Assembly: GCF_013752535.1 (NCBI RefSeq)
Contig: NZ_CP058348.1
Span: 2,790,001-2,854,000, forward strand
Reading direction: 5' to 3'
Length of the DNA stretch: 64,000 nucleotides
From: Bdellovibrio sp. KM01
Lineage (GTDB): Bacteria; Bdellovibrionota; Bdellovibrionia; Bdellovibrionales; Bdellovibrionaceae
Shown: positions 38,396 through 48,025 of the stretch, one piece after another
How positions within the stretch are numbered: position 1 is the first letter of the stretch
Layout: every line of letters begins with the position of its first letter
Translations under genes and position numbers: made by a program
Notes under the pieces: generated by a model
Databases searched by the model: none
What the model was told of the DNA's origin: nothing
The model's input: the letters and a program-made list of their open reading frames with translations, nothing else

Positions 38396-40270
38396 ATGAA
38401 AAATCAAGTGAAGAGATTAGTTGTCGCTGCGATAAGCTCGTCATCTGTTTTTGCGCTTACGTGGATCTGGTATCAGTCAACGGATAAGCAGCAAAACTCT
38501 CATACCAATGAGAAACCGCTGGCTTACGTCGGCAAAGTTGTCGATGACATCCAACGCCGGCCCGCAACACGCTTGCTGTGGCAACTAGTGAACTCCGGTG
38601 AACCACTTTACGACGGTGAAGCAATTCGTACTTCTGACCGCGGTGAAGTGCGCATTCAATTTACAGATTCAGATCGCTATTTGGATTTAGAGCCAGAATC
38701 ATTGATTGTTATTAAAAAATCCCAGGGCGAAATCGCTCTTGATTTGATGGAAGGTAGTCTTTTCGTTAATGCGAAAGCCGGCAACGAAGATGGCAACGCT
38801 CCAGGACTCGTGCTAAATTCCGCGAACGGTAAAGTCGACTTGAGTCAGGCATCCGCCTCTCTATCTAAAGGCAGTGGCAACTCGGTCGATGTCCAAGTCC
38901 TTGAAGGTAAAGCGTCGGTGAAATCCAAAGACGGTAAAAGTCAGGAGATCTCAACGGGAAGTTTCGGTGCCTTGGGGGCGAGTGGTTTGCAGTTTGATAA
39001 AAACAGTGTGAAAATCACCAGCCCGAATTTGCAAAAACCTGTGGCTATGAACGCCGATGATTTGCAACCGATTCCCATTAAATGGTCAGGCTTCCCGGCA
39101 AATGCGCAAGTCTCTCTTTTCACCGGTACAAATCGTCGTGAGATGAAGGAAATGGCAAAAGCACCTGCAGGTGATTCTGTCATTATGGCGAAGCTTCCAT
39201 TTGGTAAGCACTATTGGAAACTCGTGGCGAAATCCGCCGATGGCGAGTCCCTTGGCGAGAGTCCTATTTATAGAACCGAAATCCAGGCTCGCTATGCCCC
39301 GACTGTGACTTTCCCTACAGCCGACGTGGAAATTCCAGCTCACACAAATCCGTTTGATATGACTTTCAAATGGCAAAAAAGCGATGACACTCGTCAGATG
39401 ACTTTACAGGTTTGGTCAGATGCTAAATTGACTCAACCGATTGCCACGAAAACATTCACGACAGAAGACAGCTATACGATGCCGGGCCTTCAAGAAGGCA
39501 CGTATTACTGGCGCATGACTTCTTACTTTAACGATTCAGACAAACCCGTGCTTGGCAAAATGCAGAAATTCTCTGTGAAATTCACAGAGATGTTAAAGCA
39601 AGCTTCAGCTGAAGCTGCAGCACCAACCCCTGCTCCGAAACCAGAGGTAAAACCTTTGGCCTTCACGATGACGGAATCTCAAATGACTCAGTACTTCGTG
39701 GATGCTCCAAAAGTAAATATGTCCTGGGGTACCGAGAACATGCAAAATGTCAGCGCCTACCGCGTAAGACTGCATGATGAGACTCAAACCGCAGCAGATG
39801 TACAGCCCGTGGAAGTGAAAGAAAACAAACTGACGGCAGCAGTTCCAAAACCAGGCCGTTACATCGCATCCATTGAGGCCGTGGATAAAGACGGCCAAGT
39901 TGTGGGCTCTGGTACTTCGCAAGCCATCACTGTCACACCGATGCCAATCCTGAAAGCTCCTTTATTCATCCCGGCTGAAGGCCCATTGCAAGCCTCGATG
40001 GATGGTCGCTCTACTTTAGAGTGGAATAAAATTGACGGTGCTGCTGATTACGAACTCGTGATCAAAAAAGACGGCAAAGAATTGAAACGCACTAAATACA
40101 AAAACACGTCCACTGCCATCCGCAATCTTTTGCCGGGTGAGTATGAAGTGATGATCTCGGCCCAAGACACTTACGGGCGTGCCGGAGAAACAGGGCCAGT
40201 TCGCAAATTGATCGTGCCGGATAAATCGAACTTGAAGGCACCGACATTAAAGAAGATTAAAGTGAATTGA
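38396..40270 (+). CDS. FecR-domain protein with FnIII-like repeats
   Basis: A 624-residue protein anchored by an N-terminal membrane helix (LVVAAISSSSVFALTWIWY). Residues about 40-200 form a FecR-type domain (GEPLYDGEAIRTSDRGEVRIQF, DLEPESLIVIK, VLEGKASVKSKDGK). Residues about 220-610 hold four fibronectin-III-like modules (FGKHYWKLVAKSADG, EGTYYWRMTSYF, PGRYIASIEAVDKDG, PGEYEVMISAQDTYG). I chose the ATG at 38396 with AGGAGG upstream. It is the first of three overlapping genes. Similar FecR proteins without an iron sigma factor occur in Bdellovibrio and myxobacteria; this one likely acts in the periplasm as a scaffold or sensor. Confidence 0.82.
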   Translation: MKNQVKRLVVAAISSSSVFALTWIWYQSTDKQQNSHTNEKPLAYVGKVVDDIQRRPATRLLWQLVNSGEPLYDGEAIRTSDRGEVRIQFTDSDRYLDLEPESLIVIKKSQGEIALDLMEGSLFVNAKAGNEDGNAPGLVLNSANGKVDLSQASASLSKGSGNSVDVQVLEGKASVKSKDGKSQEISTGSFGALGASGLQFDKNSVKITSPNLQKPVAMNADDLQPIPIKWSGFPANAQVSLFTGTNRREMKEMAKAPAGDSVIMAKLPFGKHYWKLVAKSADGESLGESPIYRTEIQARYAPTVTFPTADVEIPAHTNPFDMTFKWQKSDDTRQMTLQVWSDAKLTQPIATKTFTTEDSYTMPGLQEGTYYWRMTSYFNDSDKPVLGKMQKFSVKFTEMLKQASAEAAAPTPAPKPEVKPLAFTMTESQMTQYFVDAPKVNMSWGTENMQNVSAYRVRLHDETQTAADVQPVEVKENKLTAAVPKPGRYIASIEAVDKDGQVVGSGTSQAITVTPMPILKAPLFIPAEGPLQASMDGRSTLEWNKIDGAADYELVIKKDGKELKRTKYKNTSTAIRNLLPGEYEVMISAQDTYGRAGETGPVRKLIVPDKSNLKAPTLKKIKVN

Positions 40271-41892
40271 TGTTGAAAAGACTTGCCACCCTTCTTTTAC
40301 CAATGCTTCTTGTCTGCGGAGTGACCGCCAAGGCCGAGCCATATCGTCGCCTGGTGAACTTTGAGTGGGAGCAAATTGAAGGTGCAAAGTCTTATGACAT
40401 CGAATTGACCCAGGTGAAAAAAGAAGGCGAAACCGGCAAGCCGAAAACCTTCAACTTCAAAACTGCAGACTCTATCTGGAATGGCCGCCTGACTCCGGGC
40501 AAATACATGATGAAATTGCGTGCGCGCGACTATCGTGGCGTTCCAGGTGAATGGTCTGAGCCAAGTGAATTCAACGTGGGTTTGGATAACGTCAACATGA
40601 AGTCCCCTGCTCCTAAGTCATCGGTAGCTTCCAATGACGAAGAAAAAACAGATGTGGAATTCAAATGGGATCCCGTGGGTGGCGCGGATCAATACGCATT
40701 CGAACTGACGTCCGATGACGGAAAAACAAAAATTTCTGAAATCGTGAAGGAGGCGAAGTTTAAGACTTCGGTTCCTGTTGCCAGTTCTTACACCTGGAAA
40801 GTCACAGCGCAAAGCTCTGAAGGTATTGCCAGTGATGCGACTTCCACTGCGCAGTTTACGGTTATGGGTAAAGCTTTGGCGGCCCCGGCGATTGTAAAAC
40901 CAGAATCCATGTTCGTGCGTGAAATCAAATGGACTCGACCGGATTATATCAAAGACTACGAAGTGATTGTGGCGCGTGCGAATCCTACGACCAAAAAATG
41001 GGAAAAAGTTAAAACGTATGAAAACTATACGGAAGACTCTTTGCCGTTTGATTCCTCTTGGGAAGGTGGAAAATACCAGGTCATTTTGAAAGCCAAGTCA
41101 GATCTGCGCCCGGCTTCTCCATCCAGTAAAATTATTTTTGACGTTCGTGATGGCGATCGTTCAGCAGCCGCGGAATACACAGCATTGGTTCGACGCTCAA
41201 TTGAAAAAACCAATGGCTGGTACGGTATCGCAAGCTACCTGGTCACAGATATGAAGTTCTCGGGTTCAAATCCAGAGAAAAATTCCCTAGTTGCCTATGA
41301 TGCTTTCGGTGGTACGGGCCGCGTGGGTGTGGGTTGGAATGGTCGCAAATCTCCTTGGGGATTTCTGGCGATCATCGACATGAGCGGTTTCACAATCGGT
41401 GGACAAGTTCGTACCTTTGCAGCCGCAGAGGCCAACGCCGTTTACAAGCAACCCGTTGGTGATCGCGCAGAACTTCGCTATCAAGTGGGAGCTTTCTATA
41501 AAGAGCTTCCCGAAACAATTGGTGATCCATTCACTGGCTCGTCAGAAAATCAAACTATCAGCTCCGTGGGTCCTCATGGTGGTGTGGAGTATTGGTATTC
41601 ACTGACGCCGAAATGGGGTATTCAATTGAATGCCCACCTTTATGCATCGGTGATGAAAGTGTCGACGCCCAATGGCCAGGACATTTCACCAACGATGTCG
41701 ACTCAATTTGGAATTTTAGGCAGCTATAGATTTAGTGAGCGATTCACAGGACTGATGGGCTATGCACGCCGCGAAGACCGTATGTCCTATAAAGCCATCC
41801 CTTCGACGACGAACTTTGCGTTGGACGGTGATGTCAATGAATCCGTAGTTGTCGGTAACTATCTTAACTTCTTCGCGGAATGGAGTTTCTAA
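40270..41892 (+). CDS. outer membrane barrel protein with FnIII modules
   Basis: A 540-residue exported protein. The signal (ATLLLPMLLVCGVTAKA) is followed by two or three fibronectin-III-like modules (FEWEQIEGAKSYDIELTQV with PGKYMMKLRARDYRGVPGEW; FKWDPVGGADQYAFELTS). The C-terminal 240 residues contain alternating aromatic strands and end in FFAEWSF, the terminal Phe of outer-membrane barrels. The ATG overlaps the previous TGA by one base, and its TAA overlaps the ATG of the cyclase gene. The FnIII modules resemble those of the FecR protein, so the two may bind each other across the periplasm (inference). Confidence 0.78.
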   Translation: MLKRLATLLLPMLLVCGVTAKAEPYRRLVNFEWEQIEGAKSYDIELTQVKKEGETGKPKTFNFKTADSIWNGRLTPGKYMMKLRARDYRGVPGEWSEPSEFNVGLDNVNMKSPAPKSSVASNDEEKTDVEFKWDPVGGADQYAFELTSDDGKTKISEIVKEAKFKTSVPVASSYTWKVTAQSSEGIASDATSTAQFTVMGKALAAPAIVKPESMFVREIKWTRPDYIKDYEVIVARANPTTKKWEKVKTYENYTEDSLPFDSSWEGGKYQVILKAKSDLRPASPSSKIIFDVRDGDRSAAAEYTALVRRSIEKTNGWYGIASYLVTDMKFSGSNPEKNSLVAYDAFGGTGRVGVGWNGRKSPWGFLAIIDMSGFTIGGQVRTFAAAEANAVYKQPVGDRAELRYQVGAFYKELPETIGDPFTGSSENQTISSVGPHGGVEYWYSLTPKWGIQLNAHLYASVMKVSTPNGQDISPTMSTQFGILGSYRFSERFTGLMGYARREDRMSYKAIPSTTNFALDGDVNESVVVGNYLNFFAEWSF

Positions 41893-43703
41893 TGAGAATA
41901 CCCATCTCAACCAAACTCATCACAGTGACGATCCTGATTCTGGTGGCCTCCACCGGTGCGATCACACTGATTTCATCAAACTACTTCGAGAAAAAAGCCT
42001 CGGAGCAAGTCGATATCGCCAATCTGGAATCTGCTTCGGCGAAAGCCAAAGAAGTTGATAACATCATCGCATCGTTGATCGATAAAACGCGTACGAACGG
42101 TTCCCTGCTGATGAAGGGTGCAGCAGCAGCGGAAGATTTGGATTTCAATTTTACCAAAGACAAAAACTTTGTGGCTTTGGAAGTCTTAAAATTAAATGGC
42201 TCTTCAGTGGAGTCCGTGGCTCGAAAAGTGAAAGAAGATGTGCTTAAGCCTTATCTGTTGGGTGAGTCTTATTTCGTTAACTTGCGTGCTTGGCAGCAGT
42301 TTCCGGTGCGTAACTTGGCTGAAGGCAGCATCGAAATCAAAAATGCCTCTTATCCAAAAGCTCCTGCGATGATCACAATCGGTATCCCGTTAGTGAAAGA
42401 TGCTCAGGGGAAAATCACTCATGTGGTTTTGGCTGACGTCATGATGGCTCCATTGCAAAAACCCTTCACGGATCTTTCCGAGCGCACTCAATATCTGATT
42501 GATGGCCAAGGTGAGGTTCTTGCTCATAAAGACGAACAAAAAGCGATCTCTCGTTTAAGCATGAAAGCCTACCCGTTCGTGACAAAAGCGATGAACACCA
42601 AGTCGCCGCAATATCAAACAAAGTTCGTGGACCCTGAAACTCAGTCTAACTTCTTTGGTGCGTCCGTTAAGACTTCCTATGGTCCAATGGTAATTTCACA
42701 AACATCCGAGGCTGCGATCCTGGAAGTATCGAATGAAGTAAAACGCCGAGCGATCTTTGTGGCGGGTTCCGCGATCTCGCTGGCGATTTTCTTTATCTTC
42801 CTGTTCTCTATGACCCTGACCTCCCCGATTGAAAAATTGGCAGGTTTGATCAACATGGTTTCCAGAGGTAATTTCGACGTAAAAGCCCGCGAACATGTGA
42901 AATCCCACGATGAGGTGGGCGACTTGGCTTCCGCATTCGACCACATGACTGAGGGTCTTAAAGAACGTGACAAGGTGAAAAGCTTGTTCTCGAAGTTCCA
43001 CGGCTCGGCGGTAACTGAGGACTTGATCGGTAAAGACATCGGTGTCGGCGGTCAAAGTAAAAACGTGGTGGTCTTTTTCTCGGATATCCGTGGCTTCACA
43101 GCTTTCTCTGAAAAACGATCTCCTGAAGAAGTCGTGGAAATGCTGAATGAATACTTTGGTGTGATGGTAGGAATCATCAATGCCCACGGCGGAGTTGTCG
43201 ATAAATTTATCGGGGATGCGATTATGGCCGTTTGGGGGGCTCCTAAAACAGGTCCAAAAGATGCATTCAATGCAGTTCGTGCCTGCCTGGAAATGCGCCG
43301 GGGCTTGGACAAATTAAATGAAACCCGCATTGCCCGCGGCCAGCCTCCGATCAATATCGGTATGGGCTTGCATGCAGGCCCTGCGATCTCCGGAACGATC
43401 GGTTCTGACGAGCGCATGGAATATACAGTTATCGGTAATACCGTGAACACCGCTTCCCGTATCGAAGCTTCAACGAAAGCCTTTGGTGCTGACTTGCTGG
43501 TCACTGACTCGGTTATCGACCAAGTGGGCGATGCGTTTAAAACCGAGCTTGCGGGAGCCGCCGAAGTCAAAGGCCGCTCTGAGGCGATCAAGATGTATAA
43601 AGTCCGTGCCTACAAGGCGGGAGACAAATACGTCGAGGTCAAAACGCCGTATTCCGATTACGAAGCCGAATCTGCTGATAAAGTGAAAGTCAAAGCGTCT
43701 TAA
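41892..43703 (+). CDS. class III adenylate cyclase with sensor and HAMP
   Basis: A 603-residue inner-membrane receptor cyclase. It has an N-terminal helix (LITVTILILVASTGAITLI), a periplasmic Cache-like domain (about 40-290), a second helix (AIFVAGSAISLAIFFIFLFSM), HAMP (about 310-370) and a C-terminal class III cyclase domain (about 390-570). The catalytic parts are present: FFSDIRGFTAFSE (first metal Asp), VDKFIGDAIMAVWGAP (second metal Asp and purine-contacting Lys), MEYTVIGNTVNTASRIE (transition-state Asn and Arg). The ATG overlaps the TAA of the barrel gene. It should make cAMP in response to a periplasmic signal, possibly relayed by the two FnIII proteins. Confidence 0.92.
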   Translation: MRIPISTKLITVTILILVASTGAITLISSNYFEKKASEQVDIANLESASAKAKEVDNIIASLIDKTRTNGSLLMKGAAAAEDLDFNFTKDKNFVALEVLKLNGSSVESVARKVKEDVLKPYLLGESYFVNLRAWQQFPVRNLAEGSIEIKNASYPKAPAMITIGIPLVKDAQGKITHVVLADVMMAPLQKPFTDLSERTQYLIDGQGEVLAHKDEQKAISRLSMKAYPFVTKAMNTKSPQYQTKFVDPETQSNFFGASVKTSYGPMVISQTSEAAILEVSNEVKRRAIFVAGSAISLAIFFIFLFSMTLTSPIEKLAGLINMVSRGNFDVKAREHVKSHDEVGDLASAFDHMTEGLKERDKVKSLFSKFHGSAVTEDLIGKDIGVGGQSKNVVVFFSDIRGFTAFSEKRSPEEVVEMLNEYFGVMVGIINAHGGVVDKFIGDAIMAVWGAPKTGPKDAFNAVRACLEMRRGLDKLNETRIARGQPPINIGMGLHAGPAISGTIGSDERMEYTVIGNTVNTASRIEASTKAFGADLLVTDSVIDQVGDAFKTELAGAAEVKGRSEAIKMYKVRAYKAGDKYVEVKTPYSDYEAESADKVKVKAS

Positions 43704-43717
43704 GCTTTGATATTTTC

Positions 43718-44131
43718 TCACGCGGCCCTGTTTAGAAACTTGTCCACCTTCAACCGAAGGTGAGACAAGGTCAAGGGCTTCACCAATAGGTCATCGACAC
43801 CTTTGCGAAATGCTGCCTCGACGTTATCAAGGTCCGCTGCTCCGGTAATCATAATTACATACATTCCAGAAGTATTTGCACGGGACCTTAGAGATTCAAT
43901 TAAAATAAGACCATTTTCACGAGGCATACGCAGATCCACAAAAACCAATTGAAACGGTTCACCGATTTTGCAGGCATTCTCGATTTTATATTCTGCCAGA
44001 CGACCATCCTCGGCCTCTTGAATTTCATAAAAACCCAAAGTTTTAAGCGCCTGGCGCAAAACCAAACGATCCGCTTGATTGTCATCAACGATAAGTACTG
44101 GAGTATCGTAACTTTTACGCAATATTGGCAT
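43718..44131 (-). CDS. single-domain response regulator
   Basis: A 137-residue CheY-like receiver: VLIVDDNQADRL (acidic pocket), phospho-acceptor Asp in VFVDLRMPRENG, switch Thr in VIMITGAAD and Lys in LLVKPLTL. No output domain. It starts inside the 3' end of the hybrid kinase gene (overlap about 17 bases; I chose the ATG at 44131, with ATGs or TTG at 44137 and 44146 as alternatives), so the two are coupled and it is the probable partner of the kinase's Hpt domain. Confidence 0.9.
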   Translation of the reverse strand: MPILRKSYDTPVLIVDDNQADRLVLRQALKTLGFYEIQEAEDGRLAEYKIENACKIGEPFQLVFVDLRMPRENGLILIESLRSRANTSGMYVIMITGAADLDNVEAAFRKGVDDLLVKPLTLSHLRLKVDKFLNRAA

Positions 44132-46307
44132 ATCCATATCTTTCAAGAGCCGTCACAAGCTCTTCTCTACTTTTATTATAACAGCGTTCCAGATTTACCA
44201 GTGCCTTCACTCGTTCTTTGTCTGTCCACTCAAGATACATCTTTTCAATTGATTCACAGACATCCGCCATATGAACCAATCCTAAGGTGCGACATGACGA
44301 TTTCAACTTATGCGCACGCTCCACGATATCTTGAAATTTTGCTTTCTTTTCTAAATCTTTCATTTCGACAATTTCTTTTAGCGCCGAATCAAAAAATAAA
44401 TCTGCAAGGTCATGAATCAAGCCCACTTCTCCGTCATGAAGCCTCCTTAGCTCATCCAGTGCACTTGTCTGCACCCAATTGCACTGCCCAGAAGAACCCA
44501 CCCGATCATGTACACGGATGAGGTTTTCAATTTTACTGAAAAGATCCTGATATGATAGTGGTTTAATACAGCAGTCATCCATGCCCGCTTCTAGGGCTTT
44601 TTCATACTCCCCCTTAATCGCATTGGCAGTCGTCGAAATGATTGGAATGTTATAGTAACCTTTCCCACTATGACGAATCTTACGGGTCGCCTCATAACCG
44701 TCCAGTACGGGCATATGACCATCCATCAAAATGATGTCAGCGTTGTTGCTCTCCAGAAATTCAATGGCTTCTTGGCCATTATTTACAATAGAGTAATCAT
44801 GTCCCATTTTTTTAAGCATACCTTCGACGACTTTTTGATTGATCAAATTGTCTTCGACCACCAGAACATGGGCATGCCGCAATGATTTCAAATTCGGCAC
44901 CTCGGGCAAAGCTCCCACCTCATCAAGGGCAAGATTTCCCACCGGCAGAGTCAAATCAATAGTAAATCGCGACCCCACACCGGGAGTACCTTCCGCAAAA
45001 ATTTTTCCATTCATCATCTCCACAAGCTGTTTGGAAATTGAAAGTCCCAAGCCGGTTCCGCCAAACTTTCGAGTCGTCGAAACATCCCCTTGAGAAAATG
45101 ACGTAAACAATTTCGCGAGCGTCACCTCGTCAAGACCAATCCCTTGGTCCTCCACTTCAAACCTCAAAGTTTGAGTGCCCTCATTCGAAATACCCAAGGA
45201 GGACACCGATAACGTAATCTCTCCTTTATGCGAAAACTTAAAAGCATTTCCGACCAGATTAATCAAAACCTGGCGCAACCTCAGAGCATCTCCAATAAAA
45301 TTAGATCCGACCTGGGGATCGATAATAATACGCAATGGAATACCTTTGTGCCGTGAAGTGTATTCGAATATGCCCCGTAAAGAATGAATCAGCTTGGGAA
45401 GCGAAAAGTGAGAAGACTCTAACTCGAGCTTGCCCGACTCAATTTTTGAAATGTCTAAAATATCATTCACCAAAGCCAACAAAGCCCGCGCTGAATCTTG
45501 CATGGTCGAGAGGTACTGCTGCTGGTCTTTGTCCAATGTCGTCTGCTCCAAAATTTCCGCCATACCTAAAATCCCATTCATGGGAGTACGAATTTCGTGG
45601 CTCATTTTAGCTAAAAATGCAGTCTTATAGCCTGAGGCTTTTTGCAAATCAGATTCCACTTGAATACGGCGTCTAATTTCCAGTCCCATTAAAATAAAAG
45701 CAGTACAGATCAAGATAGTGCTAAACAGAAGTCCGTAAATAATGGCCTGTTGAAGAAAGGCTCCTTTGCGTTCAACCAGTTCCCTATATTGCTGGAGCAC
45801 CTTGCCTTCAGCGGCATCCATTCTTTCGATTTGGGCCCGAATCTGCATCATCAGATCATGGCTCTCACCGGAAGCAAATCGCGCAATAACTTGAGCTTTG
45901 CGTCCCAATCGATAGGCTTCCACAGTTTCACTCATATAGATTCCATGTTGACTGATGAGGTCTGCGAACACCTGGAAACTTTCTCTTTGAATCTCGTCCT
46001 GTTCTGTTAACCTTTGCAAGCGACCTATCAAGACGGGCATTTCCGCGCGTGCTTTTTCAAAAGGAGCTAAAAAGCGAACATCACCCGTTAGCAAGTATCC
46101 TCTTTGTCCCGTATCGGAGCTGACGACATTTTCTAGGATCGCCTTGAGGGCATGCAGGACCTCTGTGCTGTGGTCTCTGCGTTCAGAGACTCGCTTATAC
46201 TCTTGGGTGGCATGAATAGACAAAAACGCCAAACCTACCAGAATGGCAACGGCCAGAGGCATTCCAACTAGCACAAGACGGCGACGAAATTTCTCTTTAA
46301 AGCTCAT
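44115..46307 (-). CDS. hybrid histidine kinase (CHASE3-HisKA-HATPase-REC-Hpt)
   Basis: A 730-residue membrane sensor kinase. Domains in order: helix 1 (LVLVGMPLAVAILVGLAFLSI), a CHASE3 sensor (SSDTGQRGYLLTGD), helix 2 (QAIIYGLLFSTILICTAFIL), HisKA with KMSHEIRTPMNGILGMAEIL (phospho-His), HATPase with N, G1 (DQGIGL) and G2 (GGTGLGLSISKQL) boxes, a receiver (VLVVEDNLINQKVVEGML, ILMDGHMPVLDGYEATRKIR), and a C-terminal Hpt with AHKLKSSCRTLG. This gives a complete His-Asp-His relay. The final phosphate acceptor is likely the overlapping receiver at 43718. Confidence 0.95.
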   Translation of the reverse strand: MSFKEKFRRRLVLVGMPLAVAILVGLAFLSIHATQEYKRVSERRDHSTEVLHALKAILENVVSSDTGQRGYLLTGDVRFLAPFEKARAEMPVLIGRLQRLTEQDEIQRESFQVFADLISQHGIYMSETVEAYRLGRKAQVIARFASGESHDLMMQIRAQIERMDAAEGKVLQQYRELVERKGAFLQQAIIYGLLFSTILICTAFILMGLEIRRRIQVESDLQKASGYKTAFLAKMSHEIRTPMNGILGMAEILEQTTLDKDQQQYLSTMQDSARALLALVNDILDISKIESGKLELESSHFSLPKLIHSLRGIFEYTSRHKGIPLRIIIDPQVGSNFIGDALRLRQVLINLVGNAFKFSHKGEITLSVSSLGISNEGTQTLRFEVEDQGIGLDEVTLAKLFTSFSQGDVSTTRKFGGTGLGLSISKQLVEMMNGKIFAEGTPGVGSRFTIDLTLPVGNLALDEVGALPEVPNLKSLRHAHVLVVEDNLINQKVVEGMLKKMGHDYSIVNNGQEAIEFLESNNADIILMDGHMPVLDGYEATRKIRHSGKGYYNIPIISTTANAIKGEYEKALEAGMDDCCIKPLSYQDLFSKIENLIRVHDRVGSSGQCNWVQTSALDELRRLHDGEVGLIHDLADLFFDSALKEIVEMKDLEKKAKFQDIVERAHKLKSSCRTLGLVHMADVCESIEKMYLEWTDKERVKALVNLERCYNKSREELVTALERYGYANIA

Positions 46308-46458
46308 CCTCTAATAAATAAAGAGAATCAATGCACTCCGCAATAGCAACCCCTGCGCCCCGACTTCTTCTTTACCCGTAAGGGTTACAACCGAGGGTAG
46401 ATCTTAGATTCCTCATATTAAATTATAAAATACTTTGAATTCTGTGCCTTGATAAAAT

Positions 46459-46488
46459 AAAAACGGCGACCTCAAAGTCGCCGTTTTT
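46459..46488 (-). terminator. intrinsic terminator after 46493 gene
   Basis: AAAAACGGCGAC/GTCGCCGTTTTT with a 6-base loop, immediately after the stop at 46493 on the minus strand. Confidence 0.9.
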
Positions 46489-46492
46489 GTTT

Positions 46493-46684
46493 CTAAAGTT
46501 GCTTTAGGATTTCTTCGACAGTCTCTTTCACTTCAACTTTATCGTGTGTTTCCAGACTGAAACGGATCACAGTGTATGATTCCTTCCCTGCCCCTTCATC
46601 GCGTTCATGCTGTGACATCCAGTGGATGTGATCGGCATTGATATACAAAACCTCATGGGCCTTAGTCACTTTAACGAACTTCAT
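46493..46684 (-). CDS. small FlbD-like hypothetical protein
   Basis: A 63-residue acidic protein. The layout (MKFVKVTKAHEVLYINADHI, then YTVIRFSLETHDKVEVKETVEEILKQL) is like the small FlbD family found in flagellar operons: an N-terminal strand set, an I..I...ST.I.F core and a C-terminal VKE..EEI helix. The similarity is in pattern rather than strong identity. GGGGGAAGT precedes the ATG. It is monocistronic with its own terminator and not near flagellar genes. Confidence 0.65.
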   Translation of the reverse strand: MKFVKVTKAHEVLYINADHIHWMSQHERDEGAGKESYTVIRFSLETHDKVEVKETVEEILKQL

Positions 46685-46755
46685 ACTTCCCCCAATTCAT
46701 TTAAACTATGAAATAAGAGTAGCATCCCGCCGTGTGCTCCCGCAACACGGCAAGA

Positions 46756-46791
46756 AAATAAAAAAGGCTGCATCCTTACGAATGCAGCCTT
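46756..46791 (-). terminator. intrinsic terminator of pstS-like gene
   Basis: AAGGCTGCAT/ATGCAGCCTT stem, 8-base loop, and T-rich tract on the minus strand. Confidence 0.88.
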
Positions 46792-46818
46792 GGAGGGTCT
46801 GAATCTTTGAAGCGACTC

Positions 46819-47811
46819 TTACAGAGTTGTTTCAAGTTTCAAGATTTGTTCAATCGTCAAGCCAACTTTCGCTTCGCCGCCGAAAACAGTTCCTGTTTTC
46901 TTTTTCGTCAAATGCTCTTTCGCTGTTTTATAAGCATTTGCTGGAAGAGGGATGTACTGAACTTGCTTAGCCATTTCAGCAGCTTTGTCCAAATAGAATT
47001 CCACGTATTGTTTCACTTCCGGTTTTTTCATCGCTTCTTGAGAAACGTAGATGAAGATAGGACGAGATAGTGGGTTGTATTGACCCGAAATCACAGTTTT
47101 TTCATCTGGAAGAACCGCTTTGTTTTTCATTGGAGATTTAGGACCGCCCACAACGCCCAACAATTTCAATTTGTCTTTGTTAGTTACGTAGTATGAGTAC
47201 GGAAGGTAACCCAAGCCACCTTTGTTACCGCTAACACCTGTTACACGCGTGTTGTGATCAACAGACGCTGTGTAGTCACCGCGAGAAGATTTAGCTTTCT
47301 CCATGATCGCTTCAGTGAAGTAGTCAAAAGTACCATTGTCAGTGGAAGCACCGAAAAGAGTCAGTTTTTCCTCAGGCCATTTTGCATTCACTTGCTTCCA
47401 AGTCATGATTTTGCCTTGAGCTGCTGGCTCCCACATTTTTTTCAATTCTTCAGTCGTGATTTCATTCACCCAGTTGTTTTTTGGGTTTACTACGATGGCG
47501 ATCGCGTCGAAAGCGACTGGCAACTCAAAGTAAGTCACTTTAGCAGCACGGCACGCAGCCATTTCTTCTTTAGTGATAGGACGTGATGCATTTTGAATAT
47601 CTGTTTCAGCACGGCAGAATTTTTTGAAACCGCCACCCGTACCAGACACGCCAACAGTAACTTTAGTAGCACCTTTAGAAACTGTTTGGAATTCCTCAGA
47701 AACAGCTTCAGTGATTGGAAATACTGTGCTGGAACCATCAATTTTAACTAGGCTTTCCGCTTTTGCGGCAAATGCGCTTAGAACCAAAGCGCTCATGATC
47801 AAGAACTTCAT
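46819..47811 (-). CDS. pstS: PstS-like phosphate-binding protein
   Basis: A 330-residue exported binding protein (signal [15 protein letters not shown]). Family marks: [18 protein letters not shown] (phosphate loop), [77 protein letters not shown]. It belongs to the PstS/SphX type that delivers phosphate to PstCAB; no Pst permease genes are in this window. AGGAGG lies close to the ATG. Ended by a strong terminator. Confidence 0.9.
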   Translation of the reverse strand: MKFLIMSALVLSAFAAKAESLVKIDGSSTVFPITEAVSEEFQTVSKGATKVTVGVSGTGGGFKKFCRAETDIQNASRPITKEEMAACRAAKVTYFELPVAFDAIAIVVNPKNNWVNEITTEELKKMWEPAAQGKIMTWKQVNAKWPEEKLTLFGASTDNGTFDYFTEAIMEKAKSSRGDYTASVDHNTRVTGVSGNKGGLGYLPYSYYVTNKDKLKLLGVVGGPKSPMKNKAVLPDEKTVISGQYNPLSRPIFIYVSQEAMKKPEVKQYVEFYLDKAAEMAKQVQYIPLPANAYKTAKEHLTKKKTGTVFGGEAKVGLTIEQILKLETTL

Positions 47812-47920
47812 TATTATCCTCCGATAAATGGATATCAGAAAATTAACAAAGTCCGTGGCGAAGAGGTATCTCTTCGCCGTTAAGATTGTGTCAGGGAATC
47901 GTCAAGAATAGCGGTTAGGA

Positions 47921-48025
47921 GTAGTGCCTCGCCAGATTCGTTTTATCAAGGCGCCAGGAGGAAGCTGTACACCGTACAGCGACGACGCAGCAACGCAGAG
48001 AAAACGGATCTGGTGATGCACTACA
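47921..48025. repeat. dispersed palindromic repeat, copy R2
   Basis: Outer arms beginning GTAGTGCCTCGCCAGAT and ending ATCTGGTGATGCACTAC pair at most positions. Inside are AAGGCGCCAGGAGGAAG, a CTGTACACCGTACAG hairpin and CGACGCAGCAACGC. The right arm covers the last codons and stop of the permease gene. Confidence 0.6.
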
